Shown piece after piece: positions 7,208 through 15,697 of a stretch of 17,675 bases of DNA. Positions within the stretch are counted from its first letter, which is position 1. Each line of letters begins with the position of its first letter. The notes under the pieces were generated by a model. That model was not told the DNA's origin and made no database searches. It was given only the letters and a program-made list of their open reading frames with translations. A program made the translations under genes and the position numbers. The DNA is from Actinomycetota bacterium (GTDB lineage: Bacteria; Actinomycetota; Thermoleophilia; UBA2241). Location: the NCBI GenBank assembly GCA_003164655.1, contig PLTW01000097.1, positions 1,184 to 18,858 on the forward strand. Direction: 5' to 3'.

Positions 7208-7252
7208 GCAGGCCGCCAGTCGGAGCATGCCCGTGAGCCGGCCGCCGCTCGG
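7201..7252 (+). repeat. Imperfect 29-bp-period duplication over the gatZ start
   Basis: Bases 7201-7223 and 7230-7252 match at 20 of 23 positions. Each copy starts CCCGTGAGC and would read Met-Ser-Arg-Pro-Pro from its GTG. The first GTG (7204) overlaps the kinase stop as GTGA but reaches a stop after ten codons; the second (7233) opens gatZ. The 29-base offset puts the two starts in different frames. Confidence 0.75.
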
Positions 7253-8600
7253 CGGGCAGCGCCTGCGCAATCTGCTGGCGGCCAACCGGCGCGGCGAGCG
7301 CGCCGGCGTCGCCTCGATCTGCTCGGCGGAGCCGTTCGTGCTCGAAGCCGCCGCCGCGCACGCGGCCCGCAACGGCACCCTGCTCTGCGTCGAATCGACC
7401 GCCAACCAGGTGAACCAGGACGGCGGCTACACGGGCCTGACGCCGGCGGCTTTTCGCGATGCCGTCGCGCAGGTGGCCGCGGCGGCCGGCGTGCCGGCCG
7501 CCGACCTTGTCCTGGGCGGCGATCACCTCGGCCCCTATCCCTGGCGCGCCCAGGCGGCGACGACGGCCATGGCTGCTGCCCGCGAGCTCGTGCGCGGCTA
7601 CGTCCTCGCCGGCTACACGAAGCTGCACCTCGACGCGAGCATGGCCTGCGCCGACGATCCCGGCGGCGCCGGCGGACCGGTCGACGAGGAGACGGCGACG
7701 GCCCGGGCAGTGGAGCTCTGTCGCGCTGCCGAGGCCGCGCACCGCGAGCTTCCCGCCGGTGCGCCGCCCCTCGTCTATGTGATCGGCACAGAGGTGCCGG
7801 CGCCGGGCGGAGAGGTCGCCGGCGCGGCCGGACCCCGCGTGACTCCGGTGGCCGCCGTGGCGCGTACGCTCACGCTGGCCGGCGACGGCTTCGCCGTCGC
7901 CGGCCTCGAGGCCGCCTGGGAGCGCGTCGTGGCGGTGGTCGTGCAGCCGGGCGTGGAGTTCGGCGATCAGACCGTCGTCGCCTACGACCCTGCGGCCGCC
8001 GCAGGGCTCAGCGGCTACCTGCGGCGCGAGTGGCCGCTCGTGTACGAGGCCCACTCGACCGACTACCAGAGTCCGGCCGCCCTCGCCGGCCTGGTCGACG
8101 ACGGCTTCGCCATCCTCAAGGTGGGTCCCTGGCTCACGTTCGCGTTCCGCGAAGCAGTGTTCGCCCTCGAGTCGATCGAGGCGGAGATGCTGCGCCGGCA
8201 CCCGGCCGGCCGGCGCTCGCATCTGCGTGCCGTGCTCGACGCCGCCATGGTGCGTCACCCGGAGCACTGGGCTGCATACTACCGCGGGAGCGCACGGCAG
8301 GTGCGCTTCAAGCGCGCCTTCAGCTACAGCGACCGCTGCCGCTACTACTGGCCGCGGCCCGAGGTCCAGAAGGCGTTGGCCACGATGCTGGGCAATCTCG
8401 GCGAGCACCCCATGCCGGCCGCCCTGCTCAGCCAGTACCTGCCGTGGGGTCACCGCGCCGTCCGGGAAGGCCGGATCGCCGCCGAGCCGGAGGCGCTGAT
8501 CCGCCACCACATCGAGCGCGTGCTCGACCTGTACGCGGCTGCGACCGGCGCTGCCGGCCCGCCTCGGGTGACGCCGCGAAGCGGCGGCTCTACCCGCTGA
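7233..8600 (+). CDS. gatZ: GatZ/KbaZ-like tagatose-bisphosphate aldolase non-catalytic subunit or sugar-phosphate epimerase
   Basis: A 455-residue protein (E. coli GatZ/KbaZ are about 420-426) with clear family blocks: ESTANQVNQDGGYTG near residues 54-68, then GGDHLGP, KLHLDASMACADDP, VIGTEVPAPGGE, VQPGVEF, VYEAHSTDYQ, ILKVGPWLTFAFREA, and RYYWPRPEV. In enterobacteria GatZ/KbaZ stabilises the class II aldolase GatY/KbaY that cleaves tagatose-1,6-bisphosphate. No GatY is in the window. Some stand-alone members of this family are reported to epimerise C4 of ketohexoses or their 6-phosphates, which would turn tagatose-6-phosphate into fructose-6-phosphate. The GTG start at 7233 is favoured because GGAG at 7222-7225 is seven bases upstream; ATG 7227 is only one base from it. 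The gene ends in an 11-base overlap with the convergent amidohydrolase gene. Confidence 0.9.
   Translation: MSRPPLGGQRLRNLLAANRRGERAGVASICSAEPFVLEAAAAHAARNGTLLCVESTANQVNQDGGYTGLTPAAFRDAVAQVAAAAGVPAADLVLGGDHLGPYPWRAQAATTAMAAARELVRGYVLAGYTKLHLDASMACADDPGGAGGPVDEETATARAVELCRAAEAAHRELPAGAPPLVYVIGTEVPAPGGEVAGAAGPRVTPVAAVARTLTLAGDGFAVAGLEAAWERVVAVVVQPGVEFGDQTVVAYDPAAAAGLSGYLRREWPLVYEAHSTDYQSPAALAGLVDDGFAILKVGPWLTFAFREAVFALESIEAEMLRRHPAGRRSHLRAVLDAAMVRHPEHWAAYYRGSARQVRFKRAFSYSDRCRYYWPRPEVQKALATMLGNLGEHPMPAALLSQYLPWGHRAVREGRIAAEPEALIRHHIERVLDLYAAATGAAGPPRVTPRSGGSTR
8572..8586. terminator. Short hairpin between convergent gene ends
   Basis: A 6-bp stem (8572-8577 with 8581-8586) with a three-base GAA loop lies inside the last codons of gatZ and just past the amidohydrolase stop. 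It is weak, with no T-tract on either strand. A role as a bidirectional terminator is possible but poorly supported. Confidence 0.25.
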
Positions 8601-9669
8601 CCAGGCCGGGGATGAGCCGGCGCGCGTTGCCGGCGTAGACGAGCTTCAGCACGTCGTCGGGCAGCTCCAGCCCGGAGATGCGCCAGCGCCCCTGGGGCGG
8701 AGGCTCGTCGAGCGAGTAGGCGAAGTGCTCGTCGCCGGTCTCGAGAAAGCGGAAGTGGATAGCGTACTCTCCGACGCTCGGCGGGAAGACGTCGGAGCCG
8801 AGAAGGACACGTGACGGGTGCCTCATGACGAGCGCCCTCGAGCGCCGCGGCTGGCGACCCAGTTCGGCCAGCCGCGCGGCGATGTCGACGAACAGGTTCG
8901 GATACGCGGTCAGCCATCGGTCGACCCTGTCGAGATCTTCGGCCGCGCCGGCCGCGTGGGCGGCGATGAACGTCGTCGCCGGGTTGGCGGCGACGAGCGC
9001 CTCGAGCGCCTCGAGCAGGCGGTCGTAGTGGCCGGCGCCGAGATGCGCGAACGACCACCCGGGGTTGGCCAGCAGCTCCTCGAGACGCTCGTTGGCGGCG
9101 TCGACCGGGCTGAAGAAGGCCCGCGGGTCGGCGGTGTGGATGAGCACCGGCACGCCTGCCTGCGCGGCGACGCCCCAGACCGGTGCCAGCCGCTCGTCGT
9201 CGGGCAGGAGCAGCTTGCCGCGCTCGTCGGTGAGGCTGAGCCCGAGATCCTTCCACACCTTGAGCCCCCGGGCGCCGGCGGCCAGCGAGCGCCCCAGGCT
9301 GCGCGCCAGGCGCTCGCCGAATCCCGGCGCCGTCGTCTCGGTCCAGTCGAGGTGGCAGAAGGTCGCGAAGCGGCCCGGCCAGCTTCGGTCGTAGCGCCCC
9401 AGGTTGGCCTCGAGCTCGTCGCCCCAGAGCCCGTCGAGATTGACGATCGCCCGCACGTCGATGGCGTCCATGTCGGCCAGCAGGCGAGGGACGTCGGTCA
9501 CCGCCCAGTCTCCGTCGGGGCTGAGCCAGCGGCCGAGATGGTTGTGGGCGTCGACGGCGGGGTGGGCGGCGCGCTCCGGGCGATGTTCGGCAGCCCGCAG
9601 GGCCGAACGCGGCAGATAGTCGCGCAGCCTCAGGTCGGCGAGGTCGCTGTGCGTGTCGGCCTTTCGCAT
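8590..9669 (-). CDS. Amidohydrolase_2-type metal-dependent hydrolase
   Basis: A 359-residue TIM-barrel amidohydrolase (COG2159-like), of unknown substrate. Visible metal/active-site elements are HNH (H42, H44) in AVDAHNHLGRW, the Lys-bearing strand GLKVWKDLGL, then HTADP, AHLGAGHY, AAHAAGA, and a late LLGSD giving the barrel aspartate. The family includes decarboxylases and lactone or amide hydrolases. Being inside a sugar island, it may act on a sugar lactone or on an N-acyl sugar, which is inference only. ATG at 9669 is chosen: AGGG lies eight bases upstream on this strand, while the upstream ATG at 9699 has no ribosome site and adds a Cys-rich stretch without family similarity. It is divergent from the SIS gene and overlaps gatZ at its 3' end by 11 bases. 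Confidence 0.87.
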   Translation of the reverse strand: MRKADTHSDLADLRLRDYLPRSALRAAEHRPERAAHPAVDAHNHLGRWLSPDGDWAVTDVPRLLADMDAIDVRAIVNLDGLWGDELEANLGRYDRSWPGRFATFCHLDWTETTAPGFGERLARSLGRSLAAGARGLKVWKDLGLSLTDERGKLLLPDDERLAPVWGVAAQAGVPVLIHTADPRAFFSPVDAANERLEELLANPGWSFAHLGAGHYDRLLEALEALVAANPATTFIAAHAAGAAEDLDRVDRWLTAYPNLFVDIAARLAELGRQPRRSRALVMRHPSRVLLGSDVFPPSVGEYAIHFRFLETGDEHFAYSLDEPPPQGRWRISGLELPDDVLKLVYAGNARRLIPGLVSG

Positions 9670-9703
9670 GCAGGAGACCCTACACCTCTCTGCGCACATG
9701 GCG

Positions 9704-9732
9704 TTGCATCATGCACACATCTGACGTAATAT
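9704..9732 (+). promoter_or_regulatory. Sigma70-type promoter of the SIS/ABC operon
   Basis: TTGCAT (9704-9709) and TAATAT (9727-9732) are separated by exactly 17 bases, a near-consensus housekeeping promoter in a locally AT-rich patch of a very GC-rich sequence. The expected transcription start, about 7-9 bases after the -10 box, falls at or next to the ATG at 9741, implying a leaderless mRNA. Confidence 0.72.
9705..9715. promoter_or_regulatory. TGCAT-C-ATGCA palindrome over the -35 box
   Basis: An 11-base perfect dyad (TGCAT, central C, ATGCA) overlaps the -35 element of the promoter between the divergent amidohydrolase and SIS genes. It could be an operator for the DeoR-family regulator encoded at the end of this operon, but no second copy was found to support that. 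Confidence 0.35.
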
Positions 9733-9740
9733 GCCGACAA

Positions 9741-10622
9741 ATGAGCGAACTTGAACAAGAGATAGCCTCGCAACCAAGGATGTGGCGTGTCGCCGCGGCG
9801 ATGGCCGGGCAGGCGCGCGACGTGTTGCCGGCGGCCGGCAAGCGAGTCGCCGTGGTGGGCTGCGGCACCTCCTGGTTCATGGCCCAGTCGGTGGCGGCGC
9901 TGCGCGAGGGCGCCGGCCTCGGCGAGACCGATGCCTTCACCCCCACCGAGATGCCGGCGGGCCGGCGCTACGACGCGGTCGTCGTCATCTCGCGCTCGGG
10001 CACGACGACCGAGATCGTGCGGGCCCTCGGCGCCATTCCCGAGGGCACGCTCACGGTCGCCGTTTCGGCAGTGCCCGGTTCGCCCGTCGTCGAGGCCGCC
10101 GGCAGGAGCGTCCTGCTCGAGTCGGCCGACGAGCGATCGGTCGTTCAGACACGCTTTGCGACCACTGCGCTGGCGCTGTTCAGATCCTGCTTCGGCGAGG
10201 ATCTGGGGCCGGCGATCGCCGATGCCGAGCGCGCCCTGGCGGCGCCGCTGCCCTGCGACCCCGTCGCCTTCGAACATTTCGTCTTTCTTGGCCACAACTG
10301 GACCATGGGCCTGGCCAGCGAGGCGGCGCTGAAGCTGCGCGAGGCCTGTCAGGCCTGGACCGAGGCCTACCCGGCCATGGAGTACCGGCACGGCCCGATC
10401 AGCGTGGCCGAAGCGCACAGTGTGGTCTGGTCGCTCGGCTATGTCGAACCGGCGCTGCTCGATCAGATCGCCCAGACCGGCGCCACGGTGATCGCCGGCG
10501 AGCTCGACCCGATGGCCGAGCTCGTGCGGGTCCACCGGGTCGCCGCCGCGCTGGCCGCCGCCAAAGGACTCGACCCGGACCGGCCGCGGCACTTGACCCG
10601 GGCGGTCGAGCTGTCATCGTGA
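9741..10622 (+). CDS. SIS-domain sugar isomerase/deaminase (AgaS/GlmS-isomerase-like)
   Basis: A 293-residue protein with two SIS sugar-phosphate-binding domains, like the isomerase half of GlmS and like AgaS/NagB-II deaminases. The N-terminal EIASQPRMW matches the ExxxQPxxW opening of this group. VVGCGTSWFMAQ (first SIS nucleotide-like turn) and ISRSGTTTE follow. The GlmS-like block EAALKLREACQAWTEAYPAM leads to MEYRHGP, with E214 at the place of the GlmS catalytic glutamate. The C-terminus LDPDRPRHLTRAVE matches the GlmS tail, but the catalytic lysine position is Arg (R287). It probably converts galactosamine-6-phosphate (or a related amino-sugar phosphate) to tagatose-6-phosphate plus ammonia; a fructosamine deglycase is an alternative. 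ATG 9741 is chosen over 9711 because the -10 box at 9727-9732 would lie inside the longer form. SBP follows 25 bases later. Confidence 0.87.
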   Translation: MSELEQEIASQPRMWRVAAAMAGQARDVLPAAGKRVAVVGCGTSWFMAQSVAALREGAGLGETDAFTPTEMPAGRRYDAVVVISRSGTTTEIVRALGAIPEGTLTVAVSAVPGSPVVEAAGRSVLLESADERSVVQTRFATTALALFRSCFGEDLGPAIADAERALAAPLPCDPVAFEHFVFLGHNWTMGLASEAALKLREACQAWTEAYPAMEYRHGPISVAEAHSVVWSLGYVEPALLDQIAQTGATVIAGELDPMAELVRVHRVAAALAAAKGLDPDRPRHLTRAVELSS

Positions 10623-10647
10623 CGACACAAGCGACAGGGGGCAGGCA

Positions 10648-11955
10648 ATGAGACGCGTGGCGATCGGTACCGTGGGCCTGCTGGCTCTCGCGTGCGCAGC
10701 GGTGGTTCTGACGGCCGGCTGCGGCTCTTCCGGCAGCGGCACGGCGGCCTCTCCGTCGGCCGGCTCCGGCCGTGTCGTGAACATCACTCTCTGGCACGGC
10801 GACACCGACTACGCCGCCAAGGCCGACAACGTGCTGGTCGCCCAGTGGAACAAGGCAAACCCCGACATCCACGTGACGGCCCTGTACAACGGCAGCAACG
10901 ACTACGCCCTGCAGAAGACCCTGACGGCGATCGCCGGGGGCAAGCCGCCCGACATCACCTACCTCTACGGCTCGTGGGCAGCCAACATCGTGAAGAGCCC
11001 CAAGGTGGTGATCCTGAACGACATGATCGCCAAGGACTCTTCGTTTAACTGGAACGACTTCTGGCCGGCCGAACGGCTGGCGGCCACGGTCAACGGCAAG
11101 ATCATGGGAGTGCCGGCGCTCGTCGACAACCTCGCCATCGTCTACAACAAGAAGCTCTTCGACCGGGCCGGTCTGTCGTACCCGACCGCGCAGTGGACCT
11201 GGGACGACTTTCGCGCCGCCGCCAAGAAGCTCACGATCCCGGCCCAGAAGCAGTTCGGCTGGGGCTATCCGGCCGACGCCAGCGAGGACACGGTGTGGCA
11301 CTGGGAGGCCATGCTCTGGGACTATAACGGCGACATCCTCACGCCCGACAACAAGCAGGCGGCCTTCAATTCAGCCCAGGGCGATCAGGCTCTGACCATG
11401 CTGGGCGACATGGCCACGGTCGATCACTCGATCTACATCGACACGACCAACACCAAGATCCAGCAGACCTTCAACAACGGCCATATCGGCATGATGGTCA
11501 CGGGCCCCTGGGACCTGCCCAGTTTCCCCAACGTGAAGTTCGGCGTGCAGGTCATGCCGGCCAATCACCAGACGATCTCGGGCCCCGACAACTGGGTCAT
11601 CCTCAACAACGGCGCCGCCCGGGTCAACGCTTCGTGGACGTTCATCAAGTGGTTCACCGCCGCCAAGCAGCAGATGTACTACGACCTGCAGACCGGGGCG
11701 CTGCCGACCCGCCAGTCACAGCAGCAGCAGCCCGACTTTCAGACCTATCTCAGCAAGTACCCCGGCACGGACCTGTTCGTGAAGAACATGGGCAACGCCG
11801 TCAAGTCGCGGCCGACGATCCCCCAGTACTCCAAGATCTCGACGTTCCTCGGACAGGCGATCGTGTCGGTGATGCTCGGCAAGTCCGACGCCAAGACGGC
11901 GCTCGACCAGGCGGCGCAGCAGACCAACGCTCTCCTGGCCGTGCCCGGATCGTGA
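10648..11955 (+). CDS. Sugar ABC transporter substrate-binding lipoprotein
   Basis: A 435-residue family 1 extracellular solute-binding protein (MalE/MsmE type). It starts with a lipoprotein signal: two Arg (R2, R3), a hydrophobic core, and LTAGC with C25 as the lipidation site, followed by a Ser/Gly-rich tether. The mature part opens VNITLWHGDTDYAAKADNVL and contains IAGGKPPDITYLYGSW, YNKKLFDRAGL and GHIGMMVTGPWDLP, all typical of this family. Trp and Tyr residues in these segments suit carbohydrate stacking. AGGGGG at 10636-10641 precedes the ATG. It sits first among four adjacent transport genes and is the specificity determinant; the ligand is probably an alpha-galactoside or galactosamine-containing glycoside, judged only from the neighbours. 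Confidence 0.95.
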   Translation: MRRVAIGTVGLLALACAAVVLTAGCGSSGSGTAASPSAGSGRVVNITLWHGDTDYAAKADNVLVAQWNKANPDIHVTALYNGSNDYALQKTLTAIAGGKPPDITYLYGSWAANIVKSPKVVILNDMIAKDSSFNWNDFWPAERLAATVNGKIMGVPALVDNLAIVYNKKLFDRAGLSYPTAQWTWDDFRAAAKKLTIPAQKQFGWGYPADASEDTVWHWEAMLWDYNGDILTPDNKQAAFNSAQGDQALTMLGDMATVDHSIYIDTTNTKIQQTFNNGHIGMMVTGPWDLPSFPNVKFGVQVMPANHQTISGPDNWVILNNGAARVNASWTFIKWFTAAKQQMYYDLQTGALPTRQSQQQQPDFQTYLSKYPGTDLFVKNMGNAVKSRPTIPQYSKISTFLGQAIVSVMLGKSDAKTALDQAAQQTNALLAVPGS

Positions 11956-11968
11956 TCGTCGAAGGCGC

Positions 11969-12880
11969 GTGACTTTGAGCCTCGCGCCCGACTCGAGGCT
12001 GCGCCGGGCGCTCGGCTCGGAGCATCTGGCCGGGTGGGCGTTCGCGCTGCCCGCTGTGGCGCTCATCGTGATCTTCGGGATCGTGCCCATCGTCTGGTCG
12101 GCGGTCATGTCGTTCCAGGCCAACGACCTGGTCTCGGCGCCGCACTGGGTGGGCGTCGCCAACTACCGGGCGCTGCTGCACGACCCGGCCTTTGCCGCCT
12201 CGGTGCGCCACACGCTGCTCTACACGGTGATCTTCGTGCCGCTCTCGGTGGCCGGCGCCATGCTGGTCGCCTGGGCTCTCAACCGCAAGCTGCACGGCGT
12301 GCGCTTCTACCGCCTGGCGGTGTTCGTGCCGGTGGTCACCTCGACCGTGGCGACCGGTATCATCTTCCTCTGGCTGCTCGACCCCGTCTTCGGTCTCGTC
12401 AACTTCTTTCTGAGCAAGCTCGGCATTCCGGCTCAGGGGTTTCTCAGCAATCCCAATCAGGCGCTTTACTGTATCGTCGCCATGACGATCTGGGGCTGGC
12501 TGGGCTTTGACGTGATCATCTACCTGGCGGCGCTCCAGGGCGTGCCGCACGAGCTCATCGAGGCGGCCGAGATTGACGGCGCCGGCAAATGGAGCTCGTT
12601 TCGCAGCGTCGTGCTGCCGTTCCTGCGGCCGGCGACGCTGTTTCTCGTGGTGTGGTCGACGATCAGCGCGCTGCAGCTCTTCGACGAGATCTACGTGACG
12701 ACCCGCGGCGGCCCGCTGGGGTCGACCACGGTGGTCGTCTTCTACCTCTACCAGCAGGCGTTCCAGTTCTTCAACGGCGGCTATGCCGCCGCCATCGCCT
12801 ACGTGCTGTTCCTGGCCATCCTGGTGATCACGATCATCCAGCTGAAGGTCGGCGGCCGGCGGATCTACAGCAACACATGA
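11969..12880 (+). CDS. Sugar ABC transporter permease (MalF/MsmF type)
   Basis: A 303-residue integral membrane permease with about six hydrophobic segments, the first at residues ~20-45. The cytoplasmic EAA loop reads EAAEIDGAGKWSSFRSVVLP, which docks on the ATPase. Pairing with the next permease, the upstream lipoprotein and the downstream MsmK-type ATPase makes it a CUT1 carbohydrate importer. The start is GTG at 11969 (GAAGG at 11961-11965, rather close); an in-frame TTG at 11975 has better spacing and would shorten the protein by two residues. It starts 13 bases after the SBP gene. Confidence 0.94.
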   Translation: MTLSLAPDSRLRRALGSEHLAGWAFALPAVALIVIFGIVPIVWSAVMSFQANDLVSAPHWVGVANYRALLHDPAFAASVRHTLLYTVIFVPLSVAGAMLVAWALNRKLHGVRFYRLAVFVPVVTSTVATGIIFLWLLDPVFGLVNFFLSKLGIPAQGFLSNPNQALYCIVAMTIWGWLGFDVIIYLAALQGVPHELIEAAEIDGAGKWSSFRSVVLPFLRPATLFLVVWSTISALQLFDEIYVTTRGGPLGSTTVVVFYLYQQAFQFFNGGYAAAIAYVLFLAILVITIIQLKVGGRRIYSNT

Positions 12881-12890
12881 GGGCCGGGTG

Positions 12891-13775
12891 ATGGCCACCC
12901 CTACACTCATCGGCGCCGACCGCCCGCTCGACTTCGAGGCCCTCCCCGACAAGCGCCCGCGGCACTGGCCGTTCAGCCCGTGGCACCTCTTCCTGATCCC
13001 GCTGTCGGCGGCCATGCTGCTGCCTCTCGTCTGGTCGGTGATCACCTCGCTCGAGACGTCCGCCGACGCCCAGCGCTTTCCGCCGGTCCTGCTGCCGAGC
13101 TCGCTGCACTTCGAGAACTACGTGCACGCCTGGAACTCGCTGCCCTTCGGCCACTTCTTTCTGAACAGCTTTCTGTACGCGGCGGCGACCGTGGCCGGCA
13201 ACCTGCTGTTCTGCAGCCTCGCCGCCTACGCCTTCGCCCGGCTGCGCTTCTTCGGCAGCAACCTGGTCTTCGTGCTGCTGCTCGTCACCCTCATGGTGCC
13301 GTTCCAGGTCGTGATCATCCCGACCTTCCTCATCGTGCGCAAGCTCGGCCTCATCGACAGCGTCGGCGGCCTGATTGTGCCCAACCTGTGCGGGGTGTTC
13401 GGCATCTTCCTGCTGCGCCAGTTCTTTCTGTCGCTGCCCGTGCAGCTCGAAGAGGCGGCCCGCATAGACGGCGCCTCGCGCCTGGCGATCCTCTTCAAGA
13501 TCGTCCTGCCGCTCTCGGCGCCCGTGCTGGCCACGCTGGCCATCATCCAGTTCATGTGGTCGTGGAACGACTTTCTGTGGCCGCTCATCATCATCACGAC
13601 TCCCCAGCACGCGCCGCTGCAGCTCGGTCTCTCCATGTTTCAGGGCTCCCACGTGACCCAGTGGAACCTGCTGATGGCGGGCACGGTGATGAGCCAGATC
13701 CCCATGCTGGCGGTGTTCCTGTTCGCCCAGCGCTGGTTCATTCAGTCCATCGCCTACACGGGCATCAAGCAGTGA
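12891..13775 (+). CDS. Sugar ABC transporter permease (MalG/MsmG type)
   Basis: A 294-residue inner-membrane permease, the second subunit of the CUT1 heterodimer. It has about six membrane segments after a roughly 30-residue cytoplasmic N-terminus, and the EAA loop EEAARIDGASRLAILFKIVLP. The C-terminus ends AQRWFIQSIAYTGIKQ, typical of MalG/MsmG-like proteins. ATG at 12891 is chosen over GTG 12888; GAGGG at 12879-12883 overlaps the stop of the preceding permease, so translation is probably coupled. Confidence 0.94.
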   Translation: MATPTLIGADRPLDFEALPDKRPRHWPFSPWHLFLIPLSAAMLLPLVWSVITSLETSADAQRFPPVLLPSSLHFENYVHAWNSLPFGHFFLNSFLYAAATVAGNLLFCSLAAYAFARLRFFGSNLVFVLLLVTLMVPFQVVIIPTFLIVRKLGLIDSVGGLIVPNLCGVFGIFLLRQFFLSLPVQLEEAARIDGASRLAILFKIVLPLSAPVLATLAIIQFMWSWNDFLWPLIIITTPQHAPLQLGLSMFQGSHVTQWNLLMAGTVMSQIPMLAVFLFAQRWFIQSIAYTGIKQ

Positions 13776-13796
13776 GCCTGCAGAAGGGATAGACGC

Positions 13797-14921
<1,125 letters not shown>

Positions 14922-14925
14922 TCCG

Positions 14926-15687
14926 ATGCGCCAGGAAGAACGCATGGGCCTCATCCTCGAAGAGCTCGCCGCCGGCGGCTCGGTGGGCGTGGCCGAGATC
15001 GCCGCCAGGCTCGGCGTGTCCACGGCGTCCATCCGTCGCGACCTGCAACTGCTCGAGCAGCAGCGCCTGCTGTCGCGCACGCACGGCGGCGCCGTGGCCA
15101 ACAGCACCGCCTACGAGCTGCCGCTGCGCTACCGGGGCGGCCGTCGTCGCGACGACAAGCGGCGCATCGCCGCCGCCGCCGCCGCCCGCGTCGGCGACGG
15201 CGTCGCCTCCGTGGGCCTCACCGGCGGCACCACGACTACCGAGGTCGCGCGCCGGCTGGCCGACCGCCGGGGGCTCACCATCGTCACCAACGCGCTCAAC
15301 ATCGCCGCCGAGCTCGCTCTGCGACCCGACCTCAAGCTCATCGTCACCGGCGGCGCCGCGCGCAGCGAGTCCTACGAGCTCGTAGGGCCGCTGGCCGAGG
15401 CCGCCCTCGAGGGTATGAACCTCGACCTCGCCGTGGTGGGCGTCGATGGCATCACGGTGGCCGGCGGCCTCACCACCCACCACGACATCGAGGCGCACAC
15501 CAACCGGGTCCTCATCGGCCGCGCCCGGCATGTGATCGTCGTCGCCGACGGTTCCAAGGTCGGGCGCCTGGCCTTTGCCCGCATCTGCGAGGTGAGCTGT
15601 GTCCACGAGCTCATCACCGACGCTTCGGCCGCCGCGTCCGAGCTGCAACGTCTGGCCGACGCCGGCATCGCCATCACCACGGTCTAG
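14926..15687 (+). CDS. DeoR-family sugar-sensing transcriptional regulator
   Basis: A 253-residue regulator, the normal DeoR-family length. The N-terminal winged helix-turn-helix (residues ~6-57) shows VAEIAARLGVSTASIRRDL followed by the wing RTHGGAV. The C-terminal sugar-phosphate sensor domain contains VTGG, ELVGPLAEAAL, VGVDGITVAGGLTT and VVADGSKVGR, all family-typical. It likely represses the island and is released by a phosphorylated intermediate such as tagatose-6-phosphate. It is the last gene of the SIS/ABC operon, with AGGG at 14915-14918 before ATG 14926. A second in-frame ATG at 14944 would remove six residues without touching the helix-turn-helix. Confidence 0.93.
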   Translation: MRQEERMGLILEELAAGGSVGVAEIAARLGVSTASIRRDLQLLEQQRLLSRTHGGAVANSTAYELPLRYRGGRRRDDKRRIAAAAAARVGDGVASVGLTGGTTTTEVARRLADRRGLTIVTNALNIAAELALRPDLKLIVTGGAARSESYELVGPLAEAALEGMNLDLAVVGVDGITVAGGLTTHHDIEAHTNRVLIGRARHVIVVADGSKVGRLAFARICEVSCVHELITDASAAASELQRLADAGIAITTV

Positions 15688-15697
15688 CATGTGATCT

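Noticed and set aside
8590..9669. Assignment of the amidohydrolase as NagA/AgaA deacetylase
   Set aside because: The motif order fits amidohydrolase_2/COG2159 proteins rather than NagA; only the context suggests a deacylase.
8818..9729. + strand open frame opposite the amidohydrolase
   Set aside because: The - strand product has the ordered metal-binding motifs HNH, HTADP and GSD; the + strand translation has no recognisable domain.
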